Shown here: positions 19,199 through 27,334 of the stretch, in pieces
How the letters are laid out: each line of letters starts with the position of its first letter
Position numbering within the stretch: the first letter of the stretch is position 1
Source: G965220825 sp965220825
GTDB lineage: Bacteria; Pseudomonadota; Alphaproteobacteria; UBA828
NCBI GenBank assembly: GCA_965220825.1
Contig: OZ244839.1
Span: 2,294,001 to 2,358,000, forward strand
Direction of reading: 5' to 3'
DNA: 64,000 nucleotides
The notes under the pieces: generated by a model
Databases searched by the model: none
What the model saw: the letters and a program-made list of their open reading frames with translations, nothing else
Told to the model about the DNA's origin: nothing
Program-made: the position numbers and the translations under genes

Positions 19199-20002
19199 AT
19201 GGAGAGAAAACGCTGGGTGGTGAGCCTGATCGCGGTGTGGACGGCGGCGATCATGCTCTTCCTCTATATCCCCATCTTCTCGGTGATCGTGAGCTCCTTC
19301 GGCAAGTCGCGCTATTTCCGCTTCCCGGTGAAGGCGTGGAGCGACAAGTGGTACGACCAGACACTCGGCGCGAACCTGACCGCGGACCTGCACCTCACCT
19401 CGTTCTACGTGGCGGGCTGCGTCGCCCTCATCGCCACGGTGCTGGGGTTTTTCGGCGCGCTCGCCTTCGCCCGCTACAACTGGCGCGGGCGCCGCTTCTA
19501 TCAGCGGCTCATCATGCTGCCGATCTTCTTCCCGCAAGCGGTCCTCGGCCTCGCGCTGTTGCTGTGGTTCACCTATGTGGGGGTCCTGCCGAGCTGGGAA
19601 GCGGCGGTCTTCGCACATCTGGTCTGGATCGTTCCCATCGTGACGCTGGTGATCTCGATCCAGGTCTACGGCTTCGATGCGGCGCAGGAGGAAGCCGCCT
19701 ACGATCTCGGCGCGAACCGCTGGCAGGCCTTCCGCGAGGTGACGTTCCCGGCGCTTGCGCCAGGGCTCCTCTCCGGCGCGCTCTTCGCCTTCCTGCTCTC
19801 CTGGGGCAACTTTCCGCTTTCCACCTACACGACCGGCGCCGACAGCACGGTGACGGAGTGGCTCTATACCAAGATGGGCTCGGGCTACACGCCCATGATC
19901 CCCACCATGGGCGCGCTCTCGGTGTTCGGCGCGGTGGTCATCCTGTTCGGCGGCTACATGTTTCTTATCGTCCGCCGGCGCCGAGGGGAGCGGGCGGGAT
20001 AG
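19199..20002 (+). CDS. ABC transporter permease (PotC-like)
   Basis: Second channel subunit of the importer, 267 residues, with six predicted membrane segments and an EAA loop EEAAYDLGANRWQAFREVTF followed by PALAPG. It belongs to the PotC/PotI branch judged by order and length. Its stop lies 133 bp before the small DMFase-like subunit on the same strand, so transporter and enzyme genes are likely one transcript. Confidence 0.92.
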   Translation: MERKRWVVSLIAVWTAAIMLFLYIPIFSVIVSSFGKSRYFRFPVKAWSDKWYDQTLGANLTADLHLTSFYVAGCVALIATVLGFFGALAFARYNWRGRRFYQRLIMLPIFFPQAVLGLALLLWFTYVGVLPSWEAAVFAHLVWIVPIVTLVISIQVYGFDAAQEEAAYDLGANRWQAFREVTFPALAPGLLSGALFAFLLSWGNFPLSTYTTGADSTVTEWLYTKMGSGYTPMIPTMGALSVFGAVVILFGGYMFLIVRRRRGERAG

Positions 20003-20135
20003 AACGGGACGGAAAAAGCCCGAGAGCGCCAAGAGGGAGTTGTCTCGCGGGCCGCATCACGGTCTAATCCGCTTCGTGCGGGGCGCGGGGCGCGCGTCCT
20101 GCGGTACGGGGGATCTGCGCGACAGGGAGCGGCCC

Positions 20136-20435
20136 ATGGCCTACCAAATCACCGACAAGGATCTGGACGTCGTCGACGAGTTCATGGCGAAGCCGATCGG
20201 GCATCACAGCCCGAACCTCCAGCGCGTGCTGAACACGCTGCGCGGCGTCGACATCAAGGGCAAGCACTGCCTGGTCTGCACCAAGCCGGGCCGGGAGTGG
20301 CGGCTCGCCCAGCTCTCGGGCGTTCGCGGCAAGTCCGTCAAGCTGCTCGACAAGACCTTTGACAATATCGACGACGCGGAGCGCCACGTCTTCCGCCTCC
20401 GCTGGAAGCAGCACACCGGCAAGGCACTGCCCTAG
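20136..20435 (+). CDS. N,N-dimethylformamidase-like small subunit
   Basis: A 99-residue protein directly upstream of the large subunit. It shares with the DMFase small chain the blocks HSPNLQRVLNTLR (about 23-35), REWRLAQLSG (about 53-62) and a C-terminal F-x6-DDAERHVFRLRW helix. The frame is open upstream to 20040, but the ATG at 20136 has GGGAGC before it and gives the conserved MAYQITDKDL start. Known small chains are about 132 residues, so this one lacks an N-terminal extension. In the characterised enzyme the small subunit packs on the iron-containing large one. Assignment is by recalled family resemblance plus adjacency. Confidence 0.75.
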   Translation: MAYQITDKDLDVVDEFMAKPIGHHSPNLQRVLNTLRGVDIKGKHCLVCTKPGREWRLAQLSGVRGKSVKLLDKTFDNIDDAERHVFRLRWKQHTGKALP

Positions 20436-20514
20436 CCGGAACCGCCGCGGACGCGGCACCCTTCATGAACGACGAACAGCGATCGGCCGCGGCGGCGGCA
20501 GGGGAGAGCGAAGA

Positions 20515-22764
20515 ATGACCAAAATCGCGGGCTACGCGGATCGCGTCAGCGCGGCGCCCGGAGAAACCATCAGCTTCATGGTGAGCTCCGAGGCACCCTC
20601 CTACAAATGCGATATCGTTCGCATCATTTGCGGCGACGAGAACCCGAACGGGCCGGGCGTCAAGGAGCAGGTGGTCCGGACTCCGGCGAACGGAACCTAC
20701 AAAGGCCGCAGGCAGGTCTGCTACGACGGCTCCTTCCTGGAGGTTCCGGCCCATCGGGCAATCCAGGGCCTGAAGAGCTTCACCTTCCAGGCCTTCATCT
20801 GGCCCACGACGCCGGATCGCGGCACCCAGGCGCTGATCGCCAACTGGCGCGACCGCGACAAGGCGGGCGCCGCCCTGATCATCACCAAGCAGAACGGCTC
20901 GCTCGCACTCTGTCTCGGCGACGGCAAGGGCAAGATCGAGGTCATCGCCACGAACCGGCCGCTGATCCCACACGAGTGGTACTTCGTCGCGGCGAGCTAC
21001 GATGCGAAGTCGAAGCAGGTCGTCCTGGTGCAGCAGCCGCTCAAGGAATACCCCAAGGTGGCCCATGGCGGCATCGCGCGGAAGAAGTCCACGCTCAGAG
21101 CGCCCGGCAAGCACGATGCGCCCCTGACCATGGGGGCTTACTTCCGGCGCGTGGACAAGGGCCGCACCGTCTGCAACGGGTTCTACAACGGGCGGATCGA
21201 CAGCCCCCGAATCGCGAACCGGGCACTGAGCCTCGCCGAGATGGAACTCGCCAAGACGAGCCCCGGCGCCGAAGCGCTCGGCGATGCGATCGTCGGCGCC
21301 TGGGACTTCTCGCAAGGGATCACCACCACGCAAGCGGTGGACACCTCCCCCAACGGGCTCGACGGCAAGCTGGTCAATCTGCCGACGCGGGCCGTCACCG
21401 GGTGGAACTGGGACGCCAGCGAGATGAACTGGCGGAACGCGCCGGAGCAATATGGCGCCATCCACTTCCATGAGGACGATCTCTACGACGCCGGCTGGGA
21501 AGTGGATTTTTCCCTCACCGTGCCGAAGCGTCTGAAGAGCGGGGTCTATGCCGCACGCCTGCGGGGCGGCGGTTCGGAGGAGTACGTCCCCTTCGCCGTC
21601 CGCGCACCCCGCGGCGCTCCCACGGCGAAGATCTGCTTCCTGCTGCCGACCGCGAGCTATATGGCCTACGCCAACACCAACATGGCGACCGATATCGGCG
21701 CGGCGCAGCTTCTCGCCGGCCGGCTCGCCGTCCTCAACGAGAAGAACCTGCAGCGCAACGCGCACCGGGAATATGGCACCTCGCTCTATGACAGCCATAT
21801 CGACGGCAGCGGGATCTGCTATTCGTCGCGGCTCCGGCCCATCCTCAATTTCCGCCCGAAGGCACTGGAGTGGATCGGCGGGACGGAGTCCACCCTCTGG
21901 CAGTTCAATGCCGACACGCACCTCACCGACTGGCTCGAGGCGCGGGGCTTCGACTATGACGTGGTGACCGACGAGGATCTCCACTATGAGGGCCTCTCGG
22001 CGATCCAGGACTACCGGGTTGTGCTCTCGGGCTCCCACCCCGAATACCATTCGAAGGCGATGTGGGACGCCATGGACGCCTACCAGAAGCGCGGCGGGCG
22101 GCTGATGTATATGGGCGCCAACGGCTGGTACTGGCGCATCGCCTTCCACACCGAGGTGCCAGGCTGCATCGAGGTGCGCCGCGCCGAGGACGGAATCCGC
22201 ACCTGGATTGCGCGCCCGGGCGAGTACTATCACAGCTTCACCGGCGAGTATGGCGGGCTCTGGCGGCGCAACGGCCGCCCGCCCCAGCTCATCACCGGCG
22301 CCGGCTTCACCGCCCAGGGCTTCGACATCTCGTCCTACTATGTGCGCCAGCCGGACAGCTTCAAAAAAGAGGTCGACTGGATATTCAAGGGGATCGGAAA
22401 GGACGAGAAGATTGGCGATTTCGGACTGATCGGGGGCGGCGCTGCGGGTCTCGAGCTCGACCGCGCGGACCCGCTCCTCGGCACGCCGCCCAATGCCTAT
22501 GTGCTGGCGAGTTCGGAGGGCCACACCGATCTCTATCTGGTGGTGTGCGAAGAGCTGGACGTGAACCGGCCCAATGCCGACGGCACCCAGGATCCGCTGG
22601 TCCGCGCCGACATCGTGTTCTACGAGACGGCGAACGGCGGAGCGGTGTTCTCCACCAGCTCCATCGCCTGGTGCGGGAGCCTCGCGCACAACAATTACAA
22701 AAACAACGTCTCCCGCATGACGGAAAACGTCCTGCGCCGCTTCGCCGACCCGAAACCCTTCTGA
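20515..22764 (+). CDS. N,N-dimethylformamidase-like large subunit (mononuclear iron amidohydrolase)
   Basis: Large subunit (749 residues; the characterised one is about 762) of an enzyme that hydrolyses dimethylformamide to dimethylamine and formate. The start ATG follows GGGGAGAGCGAAGA. The N-terminal half contains a lectin/LamG-like beta-sandwich (SFTFQAFIWPTTPDRGTQAL, ~88-107). The C-terminal half has SYMAYAN (381-387), SLYDSHIDGSGICYSS (423-438) and LSGSHPEYHS (504-513). The characterised Paracoccus enzyme holds iron by two Tyr and one Glu with a nearby His. Candidates here are Tyr385, Tyr425, Glu510 and His508, aligned by eye. The true substrate may be another formamide or small amide. 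Confidence 0.86.
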   Translation: MTKIAGYADRVSAAPGETISFMVSSEAPSYKCDIVRIICGDENPNGPGVKEQVVRTPANGTYKGRRQVCYDGSFLEVPAHRAIQGLKSFTFQAFIWPTTPDRGTQALIANWRDRDKAGAALIITKQNGSLALCLGDGKGKIEVIATNRPLIPHEWYFVAASYDAKSKQVVLVQQPLKEYPKVAHGGIARKKSTLRAPGKHDAPLTMGAYFRRVDKGRTVCNGFYNGRIDSPRIANRALSLAEMELAKTSPGAEALGDAIVGAWDFSQGITTTQAVDTSPNGLDGKLVNLPTRAVTGWNWDASEMNWRNAPEQYGAIHFHEDDLYDAGWEVDFSLTVPKRLKSGVYAARLRGGGSEEYVPFAVRAPRGAPTAKICFLLPTASYMAYANTNMATDIGAAQLLAGRLAVLNEKNLQRNAHREYGTSLYDSHIDGSGICYSSRLRPILNFRPKALEWIGGTESTLWQFNADTHLTDWLEARGFDYDVVTDEDLHYEGLSAIQDYRVVLSGSHPEYHSKAMWDAMDAYQKRGGRLMYMGANGWYWRIAFHTEVPGCIEVRRAEDGIRTWIARPGEYYHSFTGEYGGLWRRNGRPPQLITGAGFTAQGFDISSYYVRQPDSFKKEVDWIFKGIGKDEKIGDFGLIGGGAAGLELDRADPLLGTPPNAYVLASSEGHTDLYLVVCEELDVNRPNADGTQDPLVRADIVFYETANGGAVFSTSSIAWCGSLAHNNYKNNVSRMTENVLRRFADPKPF

Positions 22765-22779
22765 GCCGGGAGCTGCGCC

Positions 22780-23538
22780 ATGAGCAAGCCGACCGTTCTG
22801 ATCACCGGCGCCGGCATCGGAATCGGTGAGGCCACGGCGCTCGCCTTCGCCGACGCGGGCTATCACGTCTACGTCACCGACGTGCTCGACGAAGAGGGCC
22901 GGGAGACCGTCTCGGCCATCGAGGCGAAGGGCGGCAGTGCGAGCTTTACCCGTGTCGACGTGACCGACAGCGCCAATGTGGACGCGGCCGTTGCCGCCGC
23001 CATTGCCGCCACGGGGCCGCTGGACGCGGTGGTCGCCAATGCGGGCATCGCCCACAAGGTGCCGCTGCCCGAAATGAGCGACGAAAAGTGGGACCACACG
23101 CTGGATGTGGACCTCAAGGGCGTGTTTCGCGTCTGCCGCGCGGCGGCGCCCGCCATGCGCGAAGCGAAGCGCGGCGCCATGGTGGCGGTCTCCTCGGTGA
23201 TGGGGACGAGCTATGGCTGGCACGACCATGTGCAGTACAACGCCGCCAAGGCCGGTGTGGTCGGCCTGGTGCGGGGGCTCGCCTGCGACCTCGGCGGCGA
23301 CGGTATCCGCGTCAACGGGATCGCGCCCGGCTTCATCAAGACGGCGCAGGCGCTTTCCACCGTGCACTCGGTGGGGCTCGCGGGGCTGGAGGCGGCGGCC
23401 GACTATATTCCGCTCGGCCGCTACGGCGAGGCGGAGGACATCGCCTCCGTCATCCTCTTCCTCTGTTCCGACGGCGCGCGCTATGTGAGCGGCCAGACGC
23501 TGATCGTGGACGGCGGCCTCACCGTCGGCCGCTATTGA
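22780..23538 (+). CDS. SDR family NAD(P)-dependent oxidoreductase
   Basis: Second short-chain dehydrogenase of the amidohydrolase cluster, starting 15 bp after the large subunit stop. The cofactor motif TGAGIGIGEA is at 9-18, NAG at 87-89, with catalytic Ser139, Tyr153 and Lys157 (YNAAK), and the C-terminal SGQTLIVDGGLTVGRY is typical. Length 252. Its closeness to the DMFase-like gene suggests it acts on a released product or on the uptake substrate. It is a distinct family member from the SDR at 14949, not a recent duplicate. Confidence 0.9.
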   Translation: MSKPTVLITGAGIGIGEATALAFADAGYHVYVTDVLDEEGRETVSAIEAKGGSASFTRVDVTDSANVDAAVAAAIAATGPLDAVVANAGIAHKVPLPEMSDEKWDHTLDVDLKGVFRVCRAAAPAMREAKRGAMVAVSSVMGTSYGWHDHVQYNAAKAGVVGLVRGLACDLGGDGIRVNGIAPGFIKTAQALSTVHSVGLAGLEAAADYIPLGRYGEAEDIASVILFLCSDGARYVSGQTLIVDGGLTVGRY

Positions 23539-23559
23539 CGGCAGCCGCTACGCGGGCGC

Positions 23560-24171
23560 TCAGCGGCCGGCGTCCTCTCCCAGCACGGCGCGGCGGAAGC
23601 GGTCCTTCAGATAGGGGCCGTTGCGCGGCGGCAGTACCCGGGGCAGCGGCTCGGCCCTGACCTTCACGGCAAGGAAGGTGGGACCCGGCGCCTCGTGGAC
23701 GAGCGCAAGCGCGCCCTCGAGCCCGGCTTCGTCGGCGACCGTCCGCGCCTCCCGGAAGCCCGCGGCCTCGGCGGCGCGGGCAAGGTCCGCGCCATAGGCC
23801 GTGTGGCTCGGCTGCATGCCCGTCTCGCCGTGGCGTTCATTGTCGAGGACCGCGATCGCGAGGTTCTCCGGCGCCTGGGTCGCGACGGTGGCGAGGCAGC
23901 CGAGGCCCATCAACATGTCGCCGTCTCCGGTGAGCACCACCACGCGCCGGGCGGGCTGCGCCAGCGCGAGGCCGAGCCCGATCATGGACGCATTGCCCAT
24001 GGCGCCCCACAGCGAGAAGTGGCGCACATTGTCGCCGAGGGCGGCGCAGTCCCAGGTCGCGGAGCCGAGACCCGGGATCACCAGCGTATCCTCCCGGCCT
24101 TCGAGCAGCATCGCCACCGCTTCGCGCCGGCCGAGCGTGGTGGCGGGTTGGCTTCGCGCCCGGGCGTTCAT
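23560..24171 (-). CDS. TPP-dependent decarboxylase, beta/C-terminal subunit (sulfopyruvate/phosphonopyruvate decarboxylase type)
   Basis: 203 residues forming the thiamine-diphosphate-binding half of a split 2-oxoacid decarboxylase. The TPP motif begins GDGDMLMGLG and ends at LDNERHGETG, and GLGSATWDC plus GAMGNASMIGLGLALA match ComE/phosphonopyruvate decarboxylase C-terminal domains. The ATG at 24171 overlaps the alpha-subunit stop by 4 bp; the frame is open further upstream but only as a shadow. The substrate is a 3-sulfo-, 3-phosphono- or similar pyruvate by family; the sequence does not decide. Confidence 0.85.
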   Translation of the reverse strand: MNARARSQPATTLGRREAVAMLLEGREDTLVIPGLGSATWDCAALGDNVRHFSLWGAMGNASMIGLGLALAQPARRVVVLTGDGDMLMGLGCLATVATQAPENLAIAVLDNERHGETGMQPSHTAYGADLARAAEAAGFREARTVADEAGLEGALALVHEAPGPTFLAVKVRAEPLPRVLPPRNGPYLKDRFRRAVLGEDAGR

Positions 24172-24695
24172 CGCGTCTCGAAGCGTTTCGCGCCGATCAC
24201 GCGCTGTCCGATCAGGACGGCGGCTGCGGCTTCGCTCTCGAAGGCGAGCGCGGCGGCCGCGGCGACGGTCTCGCCGGTGTCGGCCTCGTCGTCCACCCGC
24301 GAGACGATCACGCCGCATTGCGTGAGGTGCGCCGCGGCCCCCTGACCCATGGGAAGCTGCCAGGGATTGGTCTCGCCCCATTCGCCCCGCATGGTCACCA
24401 GGGCGAGAAACGGAAAGAGGCAGCTGCGGATCAGCGATAGAGCGGCGACGCAATTGCCGACGCCGCTCGACTGCATCAGCAGCACCGCGCGCTCGCCGCC
24501 GAGCCAGGCGCCGGCGGCGAGCGCCGGGCCTTCCTGCTCATGGGCGAGGAGAACCGGGCGCATGGCGGGGTCGGCATGGCAGAGCGCGAGCAGCCCGTCG
24601 AGACCCGCATCCGGCACATAGGCGACTTGCCGAACGCGGGCGTCCGCGAGCGCGCGATGGGCCTGCGCGCCCCAGCCGCACCGGGGAGCGCTCAC
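24168..24695 (-). CDS. TPP-dependent decarboxylase, alpha/N-terminal subunit
   Basis: 175 residues corresponding to the pyrimidine-binding domain of the split decarboxylase. LAHEQEGPALAAGAWLGGER contains the conserved Glu-Gly that activates thiamine, and LLMQSSGVGNCVAALSLI and GEWGETNPWQLPMG follow, as in ComD/PpdA proteins. Its start overlaps the regulator stop and its stop overlaps the beta-subunit start, each by 4 bp, so the three genes are translationally coupled. Active enzyme requires both subunits. Confidence 0.82.
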   Translation of the reverse strand: MSAPRCGWGAQAHRALADARVRQVAYVPDAGLDGLLALCHADPAMRPVLLAHEQEGPALAAGAWLGGERAVLLMQSSGVGNCVAALSLIRSCLFPFLALVTMRGEWGETNPWQLPMGQGAAAHLTQCGVIVSRVDDEADTGETVAAAAALAFESEAAAAVLIGQRVIGAKRFETR

Positions 24696-25360
24696 GCGCC
24701 GGCGCTCGAAGCGTCGCCGGCGGCTTCCGCCGTCGCACCGCCCGCCCGCCCGGAGCCCGGGGCCATGCGGCAGAGCATGGATAGCGTCCGGTCCAGGCGC
24801 CGGAGCCGGCGGTCGAGTGCCGCCATCGTGCTGGCCATGTCCGGGCTGTCGTCGCGCAGCCAGACGGGGAGGACGGAGAGATAGAGGGCGGCGAGCGCCT
24901 CCGCGCGGAACCGGCCGCGAAGGCCTGCGCTGCCGAGGCCCGCGGCTTCCAGCATCCAGCCCATGGAGCGGTGGAGCGCGAGCCGCCCGCAGACCAGCGC
25001 CGCCGGGTCCGGCGCGCCGCTTCGCAGGATCGCGCGAACCGCTTCCTTGTGTTCATTCAGCGCATCGAAACGCCGCATCAGCACGTCGAAGAGGCGTTCC
25101 GGCGCCGGCCGTCCGGCCATCTCGGGATCGCGATCGGACAGCACCGTGCGGTCGATGCGTGCCGCGTACCCCGCCAGGATGGCGTTCCTCGAGGGGAAGA
25201 GGGCGCGGAGTTCGTCGAGAGAGAGTCCCGCCTCCTCGGCGATGTCGGCAAGGCTCACGCGCGACCAGCCCTCGCGCGCGGCGAGCGCCAGGGCGCCGTC
25301 GATGACGGTATCGCGGGGATCCGGCGGCGGTTTGGATTTGGGTGCCGCCTTCCTAGCCAT
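24692..25360 (-). CDS. TetR/COQ9-like transcriptional regulator
   Basis: 222 residues. The N-terminal helix-turn-helix (VIDGALALAAREGWSRVSLA then DIAEEAGLSLDELRALFPS) is of TetR type. The C-terminal part (YLSVLPVWLRDDSPDMASTM then AALDRRLRR) resembles the COQ9-like TetR branch of alphaproteobacteria. It is first in the three-gene operon with the decarboxylase subunits and probably regulates it. The effector is unknown. Gly/Ala-rich last 20 residues are likely disordered. Confidence 0.82.
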   Translation of the reverse strand: MARKAAPKSKPPPDPRDTVIDGALALAAREGWSRVSLADIAEEAGLSLDELRALFPSRNAILAGYAARIDRTVLSDRDPEMAGRPAPERLFDVLMRRFDALNEHKEAVRAILRSGAPDPAALVCGRLALHRSMGWMLEAAGLGSAGLRGRFRAEALAALYLSVLPVWLRDDSPDMASTMAALDRRLRRLDRTLSMLCRMAPGSGRAGGATAEAAGDASSAGA

Positions 25361-25424
25361 GATCCGATCCTCCCGCGTCGCCGCCGGTCAAGTCTAGGCC
25401 CGGCCGAAACCGCCGGTCAATCGC

Positions 25425-25615
25425 TTGTCCTCGTTCAGGACGTTTGCGACGCCGGGGTTTCTTCGGCCGTCAGGTTGGCAAGCTATTCGGCCGACCTTTG
25501 TCCGCAAACTGCCCCTTTTTGGTGCGCGGGTCTCCAGGCCCGCGCACCAAACTTGTCATTGGGGTCTCCCAACCTCGTTTCAAGAGCCGCGTCTCATAGC
25601 TGTCTGAACGTGCAC
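25425..25615 (-). mobile_element. Dispersed IS-derived hairpin element, copy B (deleted form)
   Basis: Inverted relative to copy A. The ends are TTGTCCTCGTTCAGGACG at 25425 and, on the other strand from 25615, TGTGCACGTTCAGACAGC. The long internal hairpin is reduced to a 28-nt palindrome (25521-25548; GGTGCGCGGG, eight bases, CCCGCGCACC), as if one arm pair had recombined. Read on the - strand, the DNA near 25445-25495 encodes SAE, stop, LANLTAEETPASQTS, stop: the tail of an rve-type transposase with an amber codon where copy C has Tyr. It fills most of the 274-bp gap between the TetR-type and UbiH-type genes. Confidence 0.75.
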
Positions 25616-25634
25616 ATCGTCCCGGGGCGGGCGG

Positions 25635-26858
25635 CTAGAGCGCTTCGCCGCGGGCGAGGCGGGGCTGGCGGCCCAGCACGCCCATGGCGTGGCGCATGAA
25701 GAGGCGCTTCAAGGGCGGGAGTTCGTTCACCGCCGCGAGGCTCAGGTCGCGGCCGGCGCGCAAGATGTCGCTCTCGTTCGAAAACAGGCGGTTCAGCCCG
25801 TCCGTGACGGCGACAAGCGCCGTGGAATCAAAGCGGCGCCGGCGCTGGTAGCGGGCGAGCAGGTCGTCCGCGCCGGGGTCGAGGCCGAGCCGCACATGGT
25901 CCACCACCAGTTCGGCGAGCTCGGCGACATCGCGGAGCCCCAGATTGAAACCCTGGCCGGCGATGGGGTGGATGGCGCGGGCCGCGTCCCCGATGAGCGC
26001 GAGGCGGGGCGCGGTAAAGCGGTGGGAAACGCTGAGCGCCAGCGGATAGCTCCAGCGCGGGCCGACCGGCTCCAGGGCGCCGAGAAAATCCCCGAAGCGC
26101 GTACCGAGCTCCTCTGCGAAACGCGCCTCGTCCGCCGCCATCATGATGGGCGCCACGTCCGCACGCTCGGTCCACACCAGGGAAGAGCGATTGCCGCGCA
26201 TGGGCAGGATGGCGAAGGGGCCCGCCGGCAGGAACCGCTCATGGGCGATACCCCGGTGCGGGCGCTCGTGGGCCACGGCGCAGACGATGGCCGTCTGCCC
26301 GTAGGGCCGGCTCCACGCCTCGATTCCGGCGCCGGCGCGGAGCGCCGAATTGGCCCCGTCGGCGGCAATGGCGAGCCGCGCGGCGATACTGCGCCCGTCG
26401 GCGAGCCGGGCCTCGGTGCGCACCCCGCCGGGGACCAGCGCCGTCACGGAGGCGGGCGCAAGGTGGCGGAGTGCCGGCAGGTTTGCGGCGCGGTCCAAGA
26501 GGGCTGCGCGCAGGGCGCGGTTCTCGACAATGAAACCCAGAGGCCCGCCACCCACCAGCGCGCCGTCATAATGAAGGAAGAGCGGGGCCTCGCCGTCCGA
26601 CACGCGGATTTCGAGGATGGGCTCCGCCTCCGCCTCGAGCGCCGGCCAGACTCCGAGGCCCGCCAGCACGCGCTGGGAGCCGAGGGCGATGGAGGAGACC
26701 CGCCCGTCGAACGCCGCGGCGCGCAGACGCTCCGGCGGATGGCCGTCCACGACCACCGTCTCGCACCCGGCGCCCGCAAGGGCCGTACCCATGGCAAGCC
26801 CCGCGAGCCCGCCACCCACGATGACGGCCTCCGCCTCGATCCGCGCCGCCTCCGCCAT
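25635..26858 (-). CDS. UbiH/UbiF/VisC/COQ6-family FAD monooxygenase
   Basis: Flavoprotein hydroxylase of the ubiquinone-ring-modifying family, 407 residues. It has the N-terminal dinucleotide motif AVIVGGGLAGLAMGTALAGA with a downstream acidic residue (VVVDG), and the second FAD motif LIGDAARAIHPIAGQGFNLG with GLRDVAELAEL following. Which ring position it hydroxylates cannot be decided from sequence. It is isolated between two copies of the dispersed element, so its promoter region and 3' end may both have been affected by insertion. Confidence 0.9.
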   Translation of the reverse strand: MAEAARIEAEAVIVGGGLAGLAMGTALAGAGCETVVVDGHPPERLRAAAFDGRVSSIALGSQRVLAGLGVWPALEAEAEPILEIRVSDGEAPLFLHYDGALVGGGPLGFIVENRALRAALLDRAANLPALRHLAPASVTALVPGGVRTEARLADGRSIAARLAIAADGANSALRAGAGIEAWSRPYGQTAIVCAVAHERPHRGIAHERFLPAGPFAILPMRGNRSSLVWTERADVAPIMMAADEARFAEELGTRFGDFLGALEPVGPRWSYPLALSVSHRFTAPRLALIGDAARAIHPIAGQGFNLGLRDVAELAELVVDHVRLGLDPGADDLLARYQRRRRFDSTALVAVTDGLNRLFSNESDILRAGRDLSLAAVNELPPLKRLFMRHAMGVLGRQPRLARGEAL

Positions 26859-26947
26859 GCCCGTACCGCTCCGCCGGCAACATCGCCGTAACGCCGCATG
26901 CTAGGGCGCTTATCCCGCCGTGAAAACCGCCGTGCCCGCAGATCGGT

Positions 26948-27241
26948 CGTGCAAGTTCAAACAGGTACGAGACGGGGCTCGTGAAACGGGTTTTGGGCTC
27001 TCCGAAGCTGTCGGTGGACACATCAACCGCTTCGGAGACCCCATGGTCGGTTTGGTGCGCGGGTCTCCAGGCCCGCATGTTTTTGTTTTTCGAGAAGAAG
27101 AAAAATGCGGGCCTGGAGACCCGCGCACCAAAAAAAGGGGCAGCGCGTTGGGGCGACGCGCGACCGCCCATAACGCCGGCGGAATATTTTTCCAACCTGA
27201 CGGCCGAAGAAACCTCAGCGTCTCAAATGTCCTGAACGAGG
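26948..27241 (+). mobile_element. Dispersed IS-derived hairpin element, copy C, with perfect 8-bp flanking repeats
   Basis: The direct repeat AGATCGGT occurs at 26940-26947 and again at 27242-27249, immediately outside the element, as expected of a target-site duplication. Inside are the outer dyad (TCTCCGAAGC near 26999, GCTTCGGAGA near 27029) and the perfect 25-bp stem 27054-27078 / 27105-27129. The right end can be translated as TPAEYFSNLTAEETSASQMS then stop, the C terminus of an rve-type transposase without the amber codon seen in copies B and D. It separates the UbiH-type gene from the divergent cysteine hydrolase and leaves about 90 bp for regulation. Confidence 0.83.
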
Positions 27242-27334
27242 AGATCGGTTTGGAGGGCGGTGGCCGGGCGGCTACACTCGGCGCGCCGGGAGCGGCTGCG
27301 GAGCTCCCGGCCTTGCGCGTGGAGAGGGTAGGCC

